Of a stretch of 64,000 nt of DNA, positions 25,220 to 34,299 are shown piece after piece. Location: assembly GCA_964572965.1 (NCBI GenBank), contig CAZNHL010000012.1:1-64000 (forward strand). The letters are read 5' to 3'. The translations under genes and the position numbers were made by a program. The first letter of the stretch is position 1. Each line of letters opens with the position of its first letter. The notes beneath the pieces are model-generated. The model saw nothing but the letters and a program-made list of their open reading frames with translations. It had not been told where the DNA came from and made no database searches. The stretch is from CAZNHL01 sp964572965. GTDB lineage: Bacteria > Bacteroidota > Bacteroidia > Cytophagales > UBA9547.

Positions 25220-28111
25220 CTAAAAAGTACTGATAAAATCAGAAAGCCTTTCTTCATTTTCAATCTCCAGCTTCTCACGAAGTCTGTACTTCCGCTTTTC
25301 AACACCTGCCACTGAAATATTCATGTGTGCGGCAATGTCTTTATTAGCCTTATTCATTCTGATATAAGCACAGAGTAAAAGCCAGCTAGGGTTCAGTTTG
25401 GGATATTTCTGCCGTAAGCGGTGAAGGAAATTGTTATGCAATTGGTCAAAATGTAGCTGAAACTTGCCCCAATTGTCATCGAAGTCCAGATCCTGGTCAA
25501 TCGTTTTAATTACTTCTTTGAATATCAGATTATCACCATTATCTGTATCCTTGTGGATGACTTCCAGTTTATCTTTCAGTTGGGACAGGAATTCTGTTTT
25601 TTGTGTAAGCGCAGTTGCCAGAGATGCCAGTTCATTGTTTTTCAGAACAACTTCAGCCTCTAGTTTTTCATTCCTCAGGGCAATCAGCTCTTTCTCATTT
25701 TGCAGCATGGTAGTAAGGTGTTCCTGCTGCATTATCAGTAGCTCCTTTTGTTTTTGGTTTTCCAGTTTTTCCTTCTGAACCCTGAACCTGTTTTTTACAA
25801 ACCTGAAAAGTAGCAATCCAGCACAAAGCAGTACAAAAACATAAAACATAAAAGCCCATATTGAACGATACCATGGAGGAAGGATACTAAAAGCAAAACT
25901 CGTTTCTGCTTCCTGTTGATAAATATTCCGGGCTTTCAGATGAAGTATATAATCTCCTTCAAACAGTTCTGAAAAGTCAACCTGCGTATTGCTTGTCCAG
26001 CCGGACCAATCCAGTGTTTCGTCACCCTTTTTTGCTAAAGCATACTGATAAGTCAGTTTTTCAGGATTCTCAAAATATTGGGCAGCAAAGCTGATGCGTA
26101 AAGAATTATAGCCATACTTCCACTGCCTTACAGTGCTGTCATTGTTGCCGCCATAGAGCAAAGTATTCTCAAAACTGGACTCCACTTTTCTGACTAAGAG
26201 CTGATAAGGCTCGTGTTGAGCAACTTTGTCTTTCAGGTTAAAAAAGATAAAACCTTCCTGTGATCCGATAACAGCCAATTGGGAACTAACCGGCATAGCA
26301 AATTCATAGCTGCCGACCAGTTGTCCTGTTAATTTTCTGAAAACATTTTTTTCGGCAACAAACTTACCCGGAGCAATATATTTATGCAGGTGTACATCGT
26401 CGCCGGTAAACACCCATATGTTTTTATCATTCGTCTGGATAATTTTATTGATGTAGATATTACGTCCGAACATTTCGTCCAATATATATTCTTTCTCAAA
26501 AGCATTTTTTTCAATATTAAAAACATAAGGGCCGTCATTCGCTGAGAAAATAAGTGCATCGTTTACATAGGTAATTTCATTGAAAAAGTCAGGTGCCAGT
26601 CCCAGCTTTTCATTGTAGTTAACAGCACTTTTTATTCTGGTCAGGTCATCCGCTAAGGTTACTTCATAAATACCTTTGTTCCCATGGCACATCCATATAC
26701 TACCATTATGGTCTTCTACAAATACTCGGGAAGATTCTTCAAACCCTGCAAGTTTTCTCAGAAATTGCCAGTTACCGTTATCAAGTTTGTATAACTGGAA
26801 TCCTTCATAAGTGCCTTTGAGCGCGTAACCCGGTTTATTTCTCAGTGGAATAATTTTCCATTGCCCATGACCATCAAAGACAGAAGGAATCAGCCGGGCT
26901 GTATTTCCTTTGATCTGATAAGTATGATCCGTCTGACAACACAAAAGAGTATTGCCTATGACTGACAGGTCTGAAATCTGACCGCTCAATATTTGCTTAA
27001 ATGAAGTTGTGGCCAAATTACCTTTCCACTCAGAATAGAAAAGCCCTTGAGAAGTACCCAAATAAAGCTTATCGTCAAAAATGGCAGCAGTATAGCCCAA
27101 TCCTGCCACGCCGTCCGGAAAGCCGATGAAAGAAAATGGCGTATTGATTTCTATATAGGAAATCCCATTATCCAATGCGAGCCAGAGACCACCGTTTTTA
27201 TCAGTATAAGCACAGGTGATATTGTTGCTTTGAAGACCGTTATCAAGTGAAATATGCTTGATAATATTTCCTGACAGGCTCACTACATAAAACCCGTTGC
27301 TACTTGTTGTAATAAGGATATTCCCATTTTGTAATAGTAAAGCATCTGTTAACTGTTGCTGTTTTAGTACCTGGTTTGCTTTGCCTTCGAGTGGAATAAT
27401 TTTTTCATAGTCGAAAACGGATAAACCATTTTCTCCCAATATGAGCAGGTGGCTTTTGTCAAGTTGGATGATGTCTTTCAGGTTAATATTTTTGAAAGCT
27501 TCCCCGCCTTTTATCATTTCAAGCTTATTCCTTTTGAGCATTTGTAAACCAATGCTTTTTTCCTGTACATAAATTGTTTGCCCAACTTGTTTTGCAAAGG
27601 CAAACCCGTCATTTTCTACAGTTGGGTGTATAATTTCAAAGTTGGTTTGATAACAATAGAGACCGGTTTGCGAGAAATAAATAACAGCTTCTTTGTTGAA
27701 AAAGATGTCTCTTACGGTCCCGATTTTATTTTCGTCTGTTGGAATTTTATTGTAAAGCGACTGGTAGATGGTACTGCCTGTTGAATCTGAAGAGAGGAAG
27801 CCCAGTTCGTTATAGGAACCAACGTACAGTTTTTTATTTGGACCAAGACCGAAAGAAAGTCCGCTATTGCCGTTCGGCAGAGGAATATTTTTCCAACCAT
27901 TACCATCATATTCAATTACACCATAGGCATTCCCGAAGTACATCAGCTCTTTTTCACTTTGTGAAATCGCAAAATTTCGGGGGTGCATTCTGTACGACTT
28001 TACGCCATAGTGCAGCGTTGTATAGCCACCGGCTGTATGGTGAACCTGAGCATCAGCATAATTGGCAAAGAAAAAAATAGTCAGGCTAAAGAAAAGGAAA
28101 GATCGTCTCAC
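25220..28111 (-). CDS. Membrane-bound propeller sensor with LuxR-like DNA-binding tail
   Basis: A 963-residue regulator resembling the sensor half of hybrid two-component systems but without a kinase. A signal peptide (to about residue 21) is followed by beta-propeller repeats to about 630, a Y_Y_Y-type domain near 650-740 (ending LHLKARNIYQQEAE), one membrane segment near 750-770 (IWAFMFYVFVLLCAGLLLF), a long coiled coil (about 775-860) and a C-terminal helix-turn-helix near 905-960 (AHMNISVAGVEKRKYRLREK). It would sense a periplasmic ligand and bind DNA directly from the membrane. Its place between GH16 and GH18 genes, all on one strand, suggests it controls polysaccharide use. The ligand is inferred, not seen. 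Confidence 0.82.
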   Translation of the reverse strand: MRRSFLFFSLTIFFFANYADAQVHHTAGGYTTLHYGVKSYRMHPRNFAISQSEKELMYFGNAYGVIEYDGNGWKNIPLPNGNSGLSFGLGPNKKLYVGSYNELGFLSSDSTGSTIYQSLYNKIPTDENKIGTVRDIFFNKEAVIYFSQTGLYCYQTNFEIIHPTVENDGFAFAKQVGQTIYVQEKSIGLQMLKRNKLEMIKGGEAFKNINLKDIIQLDKSHLLILGENGLSVFDYEKIIPLEGKANQVLKQQQLTDALLLQNGNILITTSSNGFYVVSLSGNIIKHISLDNGLQSNNITCAYTDKNGGLWLALDNGISYIEINTPFSFIGFPDGVAGLGYTAAIFDDKLYLGTSQGLFYSEWKGNLATTSFKQILSGQISDLSVIGNTLLCCQTDHTYQIKGNTARLIPSVFDGHGQWKIIPLRNKPGYALKGTYEGFQLYKLDNGNWQFLRKLAGFEESSRVFVEDHNGSIWMCHGNKGIYEVTLADDLTRIKSAVNYNEKLGLAPDFFNEITYVNDALIFSANDGPYVFNIEKNAFEKEYILDEMFGRNIYINKIIQTNDKNIWVFTGDDVHLHKYIAPGKFVAEKNVFRKLTGQLVGSYEFAMPVSSQLAVIGSQEGFIFFNLKDKVAQHEPYQLLVRKVESSFENTLLYGGNNDSTVRQWKYGYNSLRISFAAQYFENPEKLTYQYALAKKGDETLDWSGWTSNTQVDFSELFEGDYILHLKARNIYQQEAETSFAFSILPPWYRSIWAFMFYVFVLLCAGLLLFRFVKNRFRVQKEKLENQKQKELLIMQQEHLTTMLQNEKELIALRNEKLEAEVVLKNNELASLATALTQKTEFLSQLKDKLEVIHKDTDNGDNLIFKEVIKTIDQDLDFDDNWGKFQLHFDQLHNNFLHRLRQKYPKLNPSWLLLCAYIRMNKANKDIAAHMNISVAGVEKRKYRLREKLEIENEERLSDFISTF

Positions 28112-28195
28112 AAGGCATTGAATTTATATAACTGACTATTTAATTGGGTATATGAATTTAAATTAAAGAGGAATTTTCTCTTTTGAAACATTTTA

Positions 28196-28224
28196 GTAAA
28201 TCAAAAAGAAGCTTTTTGATTTAC
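28196..28224. promoter_or_regulatory. 13-bp inverted repeat upstream of the propeller regulator
   Basis: GTAAATCAAAAAG (28196-28208) pairs exactly with CTTTTTGATTTAC (28212-28224) around AAG. It lies about 85 bases before the start of the regulator gene and outside the GH18 terminator. It may be a binding site, perhaps for the regulator itself. Confidence 0.45.
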
Positions 28225-28251
28225 ACATCGGCAAATTAATGAAAGCTTATA

Positions 28252-28288
28252 ACGCAGAAAACCCCGATTTTTTCGGGGTTTTCTGCGT
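28252..28288 (-). terminator. Terminator after the GH18 chitinase gene
   Basis: ACGCAGAAAACCCCGA (28252-28267) pairs with its exact complement (28273-28288) around TTTTT. On the minus strand the inner stem CCCCGA/TCGGGG is followed by TTTTC. It lies 15 bases past the stop of the chitinase gene. Confidence 0.85.
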
Positions 28289-28303
28289 CAGGGTGATAAA
28301 AGG

Positions 28304-31036
28304 TTACAATTTAATTAATCGTTCGGTGCGTACATCGCCACCATTATATATTTTAAGGATGTATTGTCCACCAGGGATTTTGCTTAAATCTATGCTGCCA
28401 TAAGGTTCAACATCAGTAGCAGGTATTACAAGTGTGCCATAACCGTTGTATACTTCAACACGTGACGTTGTAGCGGTATAAATATAAACATCACCTGTTG
28501 TCGGGTTTGGTCCTGACACTGTTGCCAGTGGAGCTGGCGCTGCAGCAGAAGAACTACAGCTTCCTACAAGAATCCAGGCTTCAGTCCAGTAAGTGCCGGT
28601 TCCCGGTGTATAAGCCCATCCTCCGACATTACACCATCCGCTATAAGGAAATGGCTTACATTCATACTGATTACCATTATTTACTACTTTACTACCTGCA
28701 ACATAATTGGTAGTTCCGGAAGCAATATATTGAGGAATACCTGAACAGCCACCGGTATTTACAGTGTTGACTGTAATGTTTACAGCGGCAGAAGTTGTAA
28801 CGGCACCAGCATTGTCAGTTGCTTTTGCTGTAATGCTGTATGTTCCCGCTGCAACATTTGGCCAGGAGTAGCTATATGGCGAACTGTTGTCAGAAAAAAG
28901 CAAAGTAGAACCATTGTAGAAATCCACTTTTGTTACAAAACCGTTTGCGTCAGCAGCTGTAGCAGCAATGTTCACCGTTGCAGGTGCATTGAATGTTGCT
29001 CCGTTTGATGGTGAAGTCAGCGACACAGTCGGAGGCTGATTGCCCGCAGCATTTACGGTAATGTTCACTGCGGCAGAAGTTGTAACCGCACCGGCATTGT
29101 CAGTTGCTCTTGCTGTAATACTGTAAGAACCTGTAGCTACGTTTGTCCATGAATAACTGTATGGAGCACTATTGTCTGACGCGAGTAGGGTAGAGCCATT
29201 GTAAAAATCTACTTTGCTTACAGTACCGTCTGCATCAGCAGCTGTAGCGGTAATGTTTACCGTTGCAGGGCTTGTAAAAGTAGCTCCGCCTGATGGCGAA
29301 GTAAGAGACACCGTCGGTGGCTGGTTTGAAGGGCTACTTGTAGAAAAAGTGATGAAATTCAGGTTAAAATCACCACTATCCATAGCAATTTTCAATATTT
29401 TCTGACCGGCTGTCAAACTGATATTATTAATTGTTACCGTTTGCCAGTTTTGCCATGCGCCCGTATTCGGAACTGTGATTGTACCCGAAACATTAGTACC
29501 GTTAAGTTCTATATGAAAAGTTTTTCCTGCTGTAATAGCGGCAACTCTTGCTTCCAGTTTATAAATTCCGGTCGTGGCTACGTTTACAGTATATTCTACC
29601 CATTCACCAGCTACTATATAACCAATATTGAATCCGCCGCCTGCATCAGTTGAGGGTTCAACATCTACAGCTTCCGAAGTCCTGTAGGCATTTCCCTGGT
29701 TTGCGGTTGTTGTTTCGTTATAAGCTACACCCTGACCGCCAAGGTCATAGTTTTCAGCTTCAATTTTACCCGGAATCTGTGCAATTACGCCGTTATATGG
29801 AGCTTGTACTGCAGGTTGGGTTACTGTGATTGTCGCTGCTCCTGAAGTTGTAACCGCCCCTGCATTATCAGTTGCCCTGGCTGTAATTGTGTAGCTCCCT
29901 ACGCTGACATTTGACCAGGTATAGCTGTATGGAGCGCTGTTGTCAGAGAAAAGCAAAGTTGATCCATTGTAAAAATCCACTTTGCTGATTGATCCGTCAG
30001 GATCTGAAGCGTTTGCAGAAATTGTTATGGTTGCCGGACTGTTGAAAGAGGAACCACCTGCAGGTGAAGTAAGAGAAACCGTTGGTGCCTGATTTGAAGT
30101 TGTGCCCATTACATCCTTAATGGCCGATAACAGTGAGTTTTGGTTTGACAAATCCTGAGATAATTCCCAGATCATAATGCCTCCATACCCTTGTGATTTT
30201 ACGTATTGAGCTTTTCTTTTGATAGTTGGAATACCGTTGTAGCCAATTCCTGCAAATAGATCTGCATTTGGATCGGCACCCCGGTTAACTAATGCCGCGT
30301 AAGATTCCCATGAAGGACGGCCGTAGAACGGAACACCAAGGTTTATTTTACTTTTAGCACAGCCGCGGGTATTTCCCCAATAGTTAAGGCAAGATAAAGC
30401 ATAGTCATAAGTTGAATGTTGGTAGTCGTTGGCGTCATAAGCCATGATATTTAAACCATCGATAATTGAGAGAACAGTTGAATTGACACCTTCTCCTGTA
30501 TTGCCGTTTCCGATAACCGCCATTGTAAGAAGTTTGCCTCTGTTGTGAAGTTCGGTACCTAGCTGGGTCATCAACATCTGGCAGTTAATTGCAGATTGTC
30601 CCGGATCAGGATATTCCCAGTCAATATCAATACCATCGAGGTTATAAGTATTCACAAGAGAAATACAGGCATTTACGAAAGTGTTTCTGCCGCTGGCGCT
30701 GGCTGCAAAAGCTTCAAAGCGGGGGTCTATCAAAACATTGTTGTCTGTCCAGCCACCTACTGCCAAAAGAACTTTCACACCGTTTTGATGTCCTCTGTTT
30801 ACAATTGTCTGAAGCTTAGCAGGATTATCCAATGGTTTGATAGTACCGTCAGCATTGGGTAATGCGAACGAGTAATTGATGTGGGTCAGTTTGGTATATT
30901 GAATAGAGTTTGCATCACCCGCCCAGGAAGGCATATAACCAACCACTCTTTGGCTATAAGAGGTTTGGGAGAATCCTCCAAGCGTAACGCAGAGAGCTAT
31001 ACTCCATTTGCTTATTAAATTGCTGAAAAGTTTCAT
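28304..31036 (-). CDS. Secreted GH18 chitinase with CBM6, Ig, CBM5/12 and T9SS domains
   Basis: A 910-residue chitinase. A signal peptide ends near residue 29 (SQTSYSQ). The GH18 domain covers about 28-318 with the catalytic signature DGIDIDWEYP; Glu141 is the proton donor and Asp139 assists. The substrate strand LLAVGGW and the MIWELSQD near 300 are also typical. Next come an Ig domain, a CBM6 (about 418-553, starting PGKIEAENYD), two Ig domains, a CBM5/12 chitin-binding module (about 745-805) and a T9SS tail (TTGDVYIY onward, ending GGQYILKIYNGGD). The order of accessory modules is the same as in the GH16 enzyme at 21772. It should release chitooligosaccharides outside the cell. Confidence 0.94.
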   Translation of the reverse strand: MKLFSNLISKWSIALCVTLGGFSQTSYSQRVVGYMPSWAGDANSIQYTKLTHINYSFALPNADGTIKPLDNPAKLQTIVNRGHQNGVKVLLAVGGWTDNNVLIDPRFEAFAASASGRNTFVNACISLVNTYNLDGIDIDWEYPDPGQSAINCQMLMTQLGTELHNRGKLLTMAVIGNGNTGEGVNSTVLSIIDGLNIMAYDANDYQHSTYDYALSCLNYWGNTRGCAKSKINLGVPFYGRPSWESYAALVNRGADPNADLFAGIGYNGIPTIKRKAQYVKSQGYGGIMIWELSQDLSNQNSLLSAIKDVMGTTSNQAPTVSLTSPAGGSSFNSPATITISANASDPDGSISKVDFYNGSTLLFSDNSAPYSYTWSNVSVGSYTITARATDNAGAVTTSGAATITVTQPAVQAPYNGVIAQIPGKIEAENYDLGGQGVAYNETTTANQGNAYRTSEAVDVEPSTDAGGGFNIGYIVAGEWVEYTVNVATTGIYKLEARVAAITAGKTFHIELNGTNVSGTITVPNTGAWQNWQTVTINNISLTAGQKILKIAMDSGDFNLNFITFSTSSPSNQPPTVSLTSPSGGATFTSPATVNITATAADADGTVSKVDFYNGSTLLASDNSAPYSYSWTNVATGSYSITARATDNAGAVTTSAAVNITVNAAGNQPPTVSLTSPSNGATFNAPATVNIAATAADANGFVTKVDFYNGSTLLFSDNSSPYSYSWPNVAAGTYSITAKATDNAGAVTTSAAVNITVNTVNTGGCSGIPQYIASGTTNYVAGSKVVNNGNQYECKPFPYSGWCNVGGWAYTPGTGTYWTEAWILVGSCSSSAAAPAPLATVSGPNPTTGDVYIYTATTSRVEVYNGYGTLVIPATDVEPYGSIDLSKIPGGQYILKIYNGGDVRTERLIKL

Positions 31037-31052
31037 AGGCTTAAGTATAACG

Positions 31053-31072
31053 TTAGTTTGTTTGAGAACTAA
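31053..31072. promoter_or_regulatory. Short dyad upstream of the chitinase gene
   Basis: TTAGTT (31053-31058) and AACTAA (31067-31072) form an inverted repeat with an 8-base centre, 17 bases before the chitinase start. It could be a regulator site or a leader stem; six-base arms can arise by chance. Confidence 0.25.
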
Positions 31073-31090
31073 TCTAATTTAATATTCATA

Positions 31091-31122
31091 TTTTGATATT
31101 TTTTTGGACTATAATACTTTTG
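31091..31122 (+). promoter_or_regulatory. Bacteroidota consensus promoter for maeB
   Basis: TTTTG at 31091-31095, a 19-base spacer and TACTTTTG at 31115-31122 match both promoter elements in full. Transcription would start near 31130, giving a leader of about 260 bases before the maeB start at 31390. It points away from the chitinase gene. Confidence 0.55.
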
Positions 31123-31389
31123 TTTGATTTATATAAAAGAAATAAACCAACTGAGGATATGATTATATCGGTTCAATACCATTAAAAAATGTTTGTTTTT
31201 TGCGCAGAAACCTGATTTCTGTCAAAAAAGCTTTGCGTTTGAATAAAGAGCTGAAAAATTATTGAGCTACGATTCAAAAAGAAGAGCGGAATACATTTAG
31301 CGGGGAGTAATTTTAATGAATCACTTTTAATTCGGATTGATCTCAAAAGGCTTTTTTGTATCTTCCACAGAATTTAAAAATTCTGCTTT
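31123..31389 (+). other. Long untranslated leader before maeB
   Basis: No gene is seen in these 267 bases apart from a four-codon frame near 31316. An inverted repeat CAGAATTT-AA-AAATTCTG at 31368-31385 ends four bases before the GTG start and could hide the initiation region when folded. I recognise no known riboswitch. Confidence 0.35.
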
Positions 31390-33687
31390 GTGAGTAAAGA
31401 GATCAACAATAGTACCATCAGGCCAGAGGATGCCCTTAATTACCACATGGGTGATAAACCAGGTAAAATAGAAGTGGTTCCAACAAAACCTGTAAGTTCG
31501 CAACGGGATCTGGCTTTGGCTTATTCTCCGGGTGTGGCAGAACCTTGTAAGGCAATTGCAGCAAATCCTGAAGATGTTTATAAGTATACCGCTAAAGGCA
31601 ACCTGATCGGGGTCATCAGCAATGGTACGGCTGTTTTGGGTTTGGGTAATATTGGTCCTGACGCATCCAAGCCGGTTATGGAAGGGAAAGGGGTGCTTTT
31701 TAAGAAATTCGCGGGTCTTGATGTTTTTGATATTGAGATCAATTGTGAAGATCCTGAACAATTCGTAAAAATTGTTGAATCCCTTGAACCTACTTTCGGC
31801 GGGATCAATCTTGAAGACATCAAAGCTCCGGAGTGTTTTTATATAGAGCAGGAATTGCGCAAAAGAATGAATATTCCTGTGATGCACGACGACCAGCACG
31901 GAACTGCTATCATTTCTTCTGCGGCTTTGCTAAATGCAGTTGAGCTCACAGGTAAAAAAATAGGAGAGTTGAAATTGGTAGTAAGCGGAGCCGGTGCTGC
32001 CGCTGTGGCTTGTACTACTTTGTATGCGAAATTGGGTGTTAATCCCGAAAATATCGTGATGATTGATATTGACGGAGTTATCCGTAAAGATCGTCCTAAC
32101 CTTCATCCTACACATGTTCCTTTTGCTACTTCACGGAACCTGAATACTTTGTCAGAAGCGATTGTCGGAGCAGATATGTTCCTTGGTCTTTCTGTCGGCG
32201 GCGTTCTGAAGCCCGAAATGGTAAAAGCAATGGCAGCCAATCCTATCGTTTTCGCTTTAGCCAATCCAAATCCGGAAATAGATTATGAAACGGCTATGGC
32301 TACCCGTGACGATCTGATTATGGCAACTGGCCGTTCAGATACTCCGAATCAGGTCAACAACGTACTTGGTTTTCCATATATTTTCCGTGGCGCGCTTGAT
32401 GTACGTGCAACAGAAATCAATGACGAAATGAAACTGGCAGCCGTGCGCGCTATCGCAGAACTCGCCAAAGAACCTGTAGATGAATTTGTGAACCAAGCCT
32501 ATGGTGACAATAAAATCTCTTTCGGCAGGTTTTATCTGATTCCAAAACCATTGGATCCGCGCCTTATTACAGCTATTTCTCCTGCTGTGGCAAAGGCTGC
32601 GATAGAAAGTGGCATTGCCAAATACCCTATTACTGATTGGGATAAGTACAAATCTCAGCTATTGGAAAAACTTGGCCGTGACAATAAACTCATTTCACGC
32701 ATCATTGCAATGGCGAAGCAATCTACCCGTAAGCGTGTTGTATTTGCAGAGGCGCATCATTATAAAATACTGAAAGCCGCTCAGATTGTTGTTGATGAAG
32801 GAATTGCCGAACCTGTTTTATTGGGAAGTAAAAAACGTATTCTTGCTATTGCCAAAGAATATGACCTTGACATTGATGGTTGTATGATTATTGATCAGCT
32901 AGAGGATACACAGCGTCAGGAAGATTTCGCACAGCTACTTTATCAGAAACGCCAGCGTAAAGGAATGACCCTTGAAGAAGCGCGCCGCCTGATCAAGCAA
33001 AGAAATTATTTTGGTGCAGGTTTGGTAGAGACGGGTCAGGCAGATGCCATGATTTCCGGTTTAACCAAAGATTATCCAAGAACGATATTACCTGCGCTTC
33101 ACATGATCGGGATTGACCCGGGCGTGAATCGTGTTGCCGGAATGTATGTACTGATCAGTCCGAAAGGCACATTCTTTTTTGCGGATACTACTGTAAACGT
33201 TGACCCTACAGTAGAACAACTGACAGACATTGTTGCTCTTACTGCTGATGCTGTTAAAAAATTAGGGGAAACTCCTCGTATTGCATTATTGTCATATTCT
33301 AACTTTGGCTCAAGTAAAGGAGCTGTTCCTGATAAAATGCAGAAAGCTTTAATTGCCATTAGAAAAAAGTACCCCGAATTAATAATCGAGGGGGAACTTC
33401 AGGGTGATATTGCTTTAGACCCTGAAATTCAGCAGGAAAACTTCCCATTCAGTAAGTTAAAAGAAACCGGGGCCAATACCTTGATATTCCCGGCATTAGC
33501 TTCAGGAAATATCTCTTATAAACTAGTACAGTCTATAGGAGGCGCTGAGTCAATAGGGCCAATTTTGATGGGAATGAATAAACCTGTGCATGTTTTACAG
33601 ATGGGCTGTTCAGTTCGTGAAATTGTAAATATGGTGGCAATTGCCGTAATTGACGCTCAAATTAATAAGGAGAATATCAAACAATGA
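31390..33687 (+). CDS. maeB: NADP-dependent malic enzyme with phosphotransacetylase-like domain
   Basis: A 765-residue two-domain protein of MaeB type that decarboxylates malate to pyruvate while making NADPH. Residues about 1-425 form the malic enzyme ([20 protein letters not shown], the [20 protein letters not shown] block, and [14 protein letters not shown] for nucleotide binding). Residues about 430-765 are a phosphotransacetylase-like domain, usually regulatory. The start is a GTG at 31390: homologues carry the RPEDALNYH segment, which lies before the first ATG (31447). The stop overlaps the ruvA start (ATGA at 33684), so maeB and ruvA are coupled. It is the first gene of the maeB-ruvA-sprA-gcvH group. 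Confidence 0.95.
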   Translation: MSKEINNSTIRPEDALNYHMGDKPGKIEVVPTKPVSSQRDLALAYSPGVAEPCKAIAANPEDVYKYTAKGNLIGVISNGTAVLGLGNIGPDASKPVMEGKGVLFKKFAGLDVFDIEINCEDPEQFVKIVESLEPTFGGINLEDIKAPECFYIEQELRKRMNIPVMHDDQHGTAIISSAALLNAVELTGKKIGELKLVVSGAGAAAVACTTLYAKLGVNPENIVMIDIDGVIRKDRPNLHPTHVPFATSRNLNTLSEAIVGADMFLGLSVGGVLKPEMVKAMAANPIVFALANPNPEIDYETAMATRDDLIMATGRSDTPNQVNNVLGFPYIFRGALDVRATEINDEMKLAAVRAIAELAKEPVDEFVNQAYGDNKISFGRFYLIPKPLDPRLITAISPAVAKAAIESGIAKYPITDWDKYKSQLLEKLGRDNKLISRIIAMAKQSTRKRVVFAEAHHYKILKAAQIVVDEGIAEPVLLGSKKRILAIAKEYDLDIDGCMIIDQLEDTQRQEDFAQLLYQKRQRKGMTLEEARRLIKQRNYFGAGLVETGQADAMISGLTKDYPRTILPALHMIGIDPGVNRVAGMYVLISPKGTFFFADTTVNVDPTVEQLTDIVALTADAVKKLGETPRIALLSYSNFGSSKGAVPDKMQKALIAIRKKYPELIIEGELQGDIALDPEIQQENFPFSKLKETGANTLIFPALASGNISYKLVQSIGGAESIGPILMGMNKPVHVLQMGCSVREIVNMVAIAVIDAQINKENIKQ

Positions 33688-34277
33688 TTGCTTACATTAA
33701 AGGGAAGCTGGCGCATAAAGATCCGACCCATGTTATCATAGAAGCCAATGGTTTAGGATACCTTGTAAAAATTAGCCTTGGAACCTATTCATCCATTAAA
33801 GATTCAGAGTTAATTCAGCTGTATACTTTCCTCCATATAAAAGAAGATGCACATACTTTATATGGATTTGCAGAAGAACGAGAAAAATCCATATTTTTGC
33901 ACCTGATTTCAATTTCAGGGGTTGGGCCGGGTACTGCTCTAATGGTATTATCATCGTTAACAGCCACTGAAGTAGAAAGCGCTATCCTAAGGGAGGATGT
34001 AAAAACAATCCAGGCCGTAAAAGGTATTGGTGCAAAAACTGCCCAGCGTATTATTCTGGAACTCAAAGACAAAATTAAAAAATCAGCTTTGGGTAATGAA
34101 TCTGCTGTCAGCTCTTTAGTGCCTCACAATAAACTACGGTCAGAAGCGTTAGCTGCACTACAAACTTTAGGAATTCCGAAAACAAACGCAGAGAAGACTA
34201 TCGATTACATTCTACAAAACAAAGGCAAAGACATCCAACTTGAAGATTTAATTCGCCAAGCGTTGAAAACAGCCTAA
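33684..34277 (+). CDS. ruvA: Holliday junction helicase subunit RuvA
   Basis: A 197-residue RuvA. The N-terminal OB fold ([20 protein letters not shown]), two helix-hairpin-helix motifs (LISISGVGPGTALMVL and VKGIGAKTAQRIILELKDKI) and the C-terminal RuvB-binding domain (SEALAALQTLGIPKTNAEK) are all present at the usual length. RuvA tetramers hold four-way junctions open for RuvB to drive branch migration. It overlaps maeB by four bases and is followed 22 bases later by sprA. Confidence 0.96.
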   Translation: MIAYIKGKLAHKDPTHVIIEANGLGYLVKISLGTYSSIKDSELIQLYTFLHIKEDAHTLYGFAEEREKSIFLHLISISGVGPGTALMVLSSLTATEVESAILREDVKTIQAVKGIGAKTAQRIILELKDKIKKSALGNESAVSSLVPHNKLRSEALAALQTLGIPKTNAEKTIDYILQNKGKDIQLEDLIRQALKTA

Positions 34278-34299
34278 CCAAACTATTTTAGCTTACTTT

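Noticed and set aside
25045..25233. Plus-strand open frame of 62 codons in the same segment
   Set aside because: Codon use is even and GC-rich, so it might be the end of a foreign gene, but there is no recognisable domain or upstream part; kept only as part of the segment description.
24988..25305. Minus-strand open frame of 105 codons in the GC-rich segment
   Set aside because: It overlaps the end of the regulator gene, has no family likeness and an Arg/Pro-rich composition typical of frames forced by GC-rich DNA.
31327..31899. 190-codon minus-strand frame over the maeB start
   Set aside because: It is antisense to the conserved malic enzyme domain and shows no family likeness.
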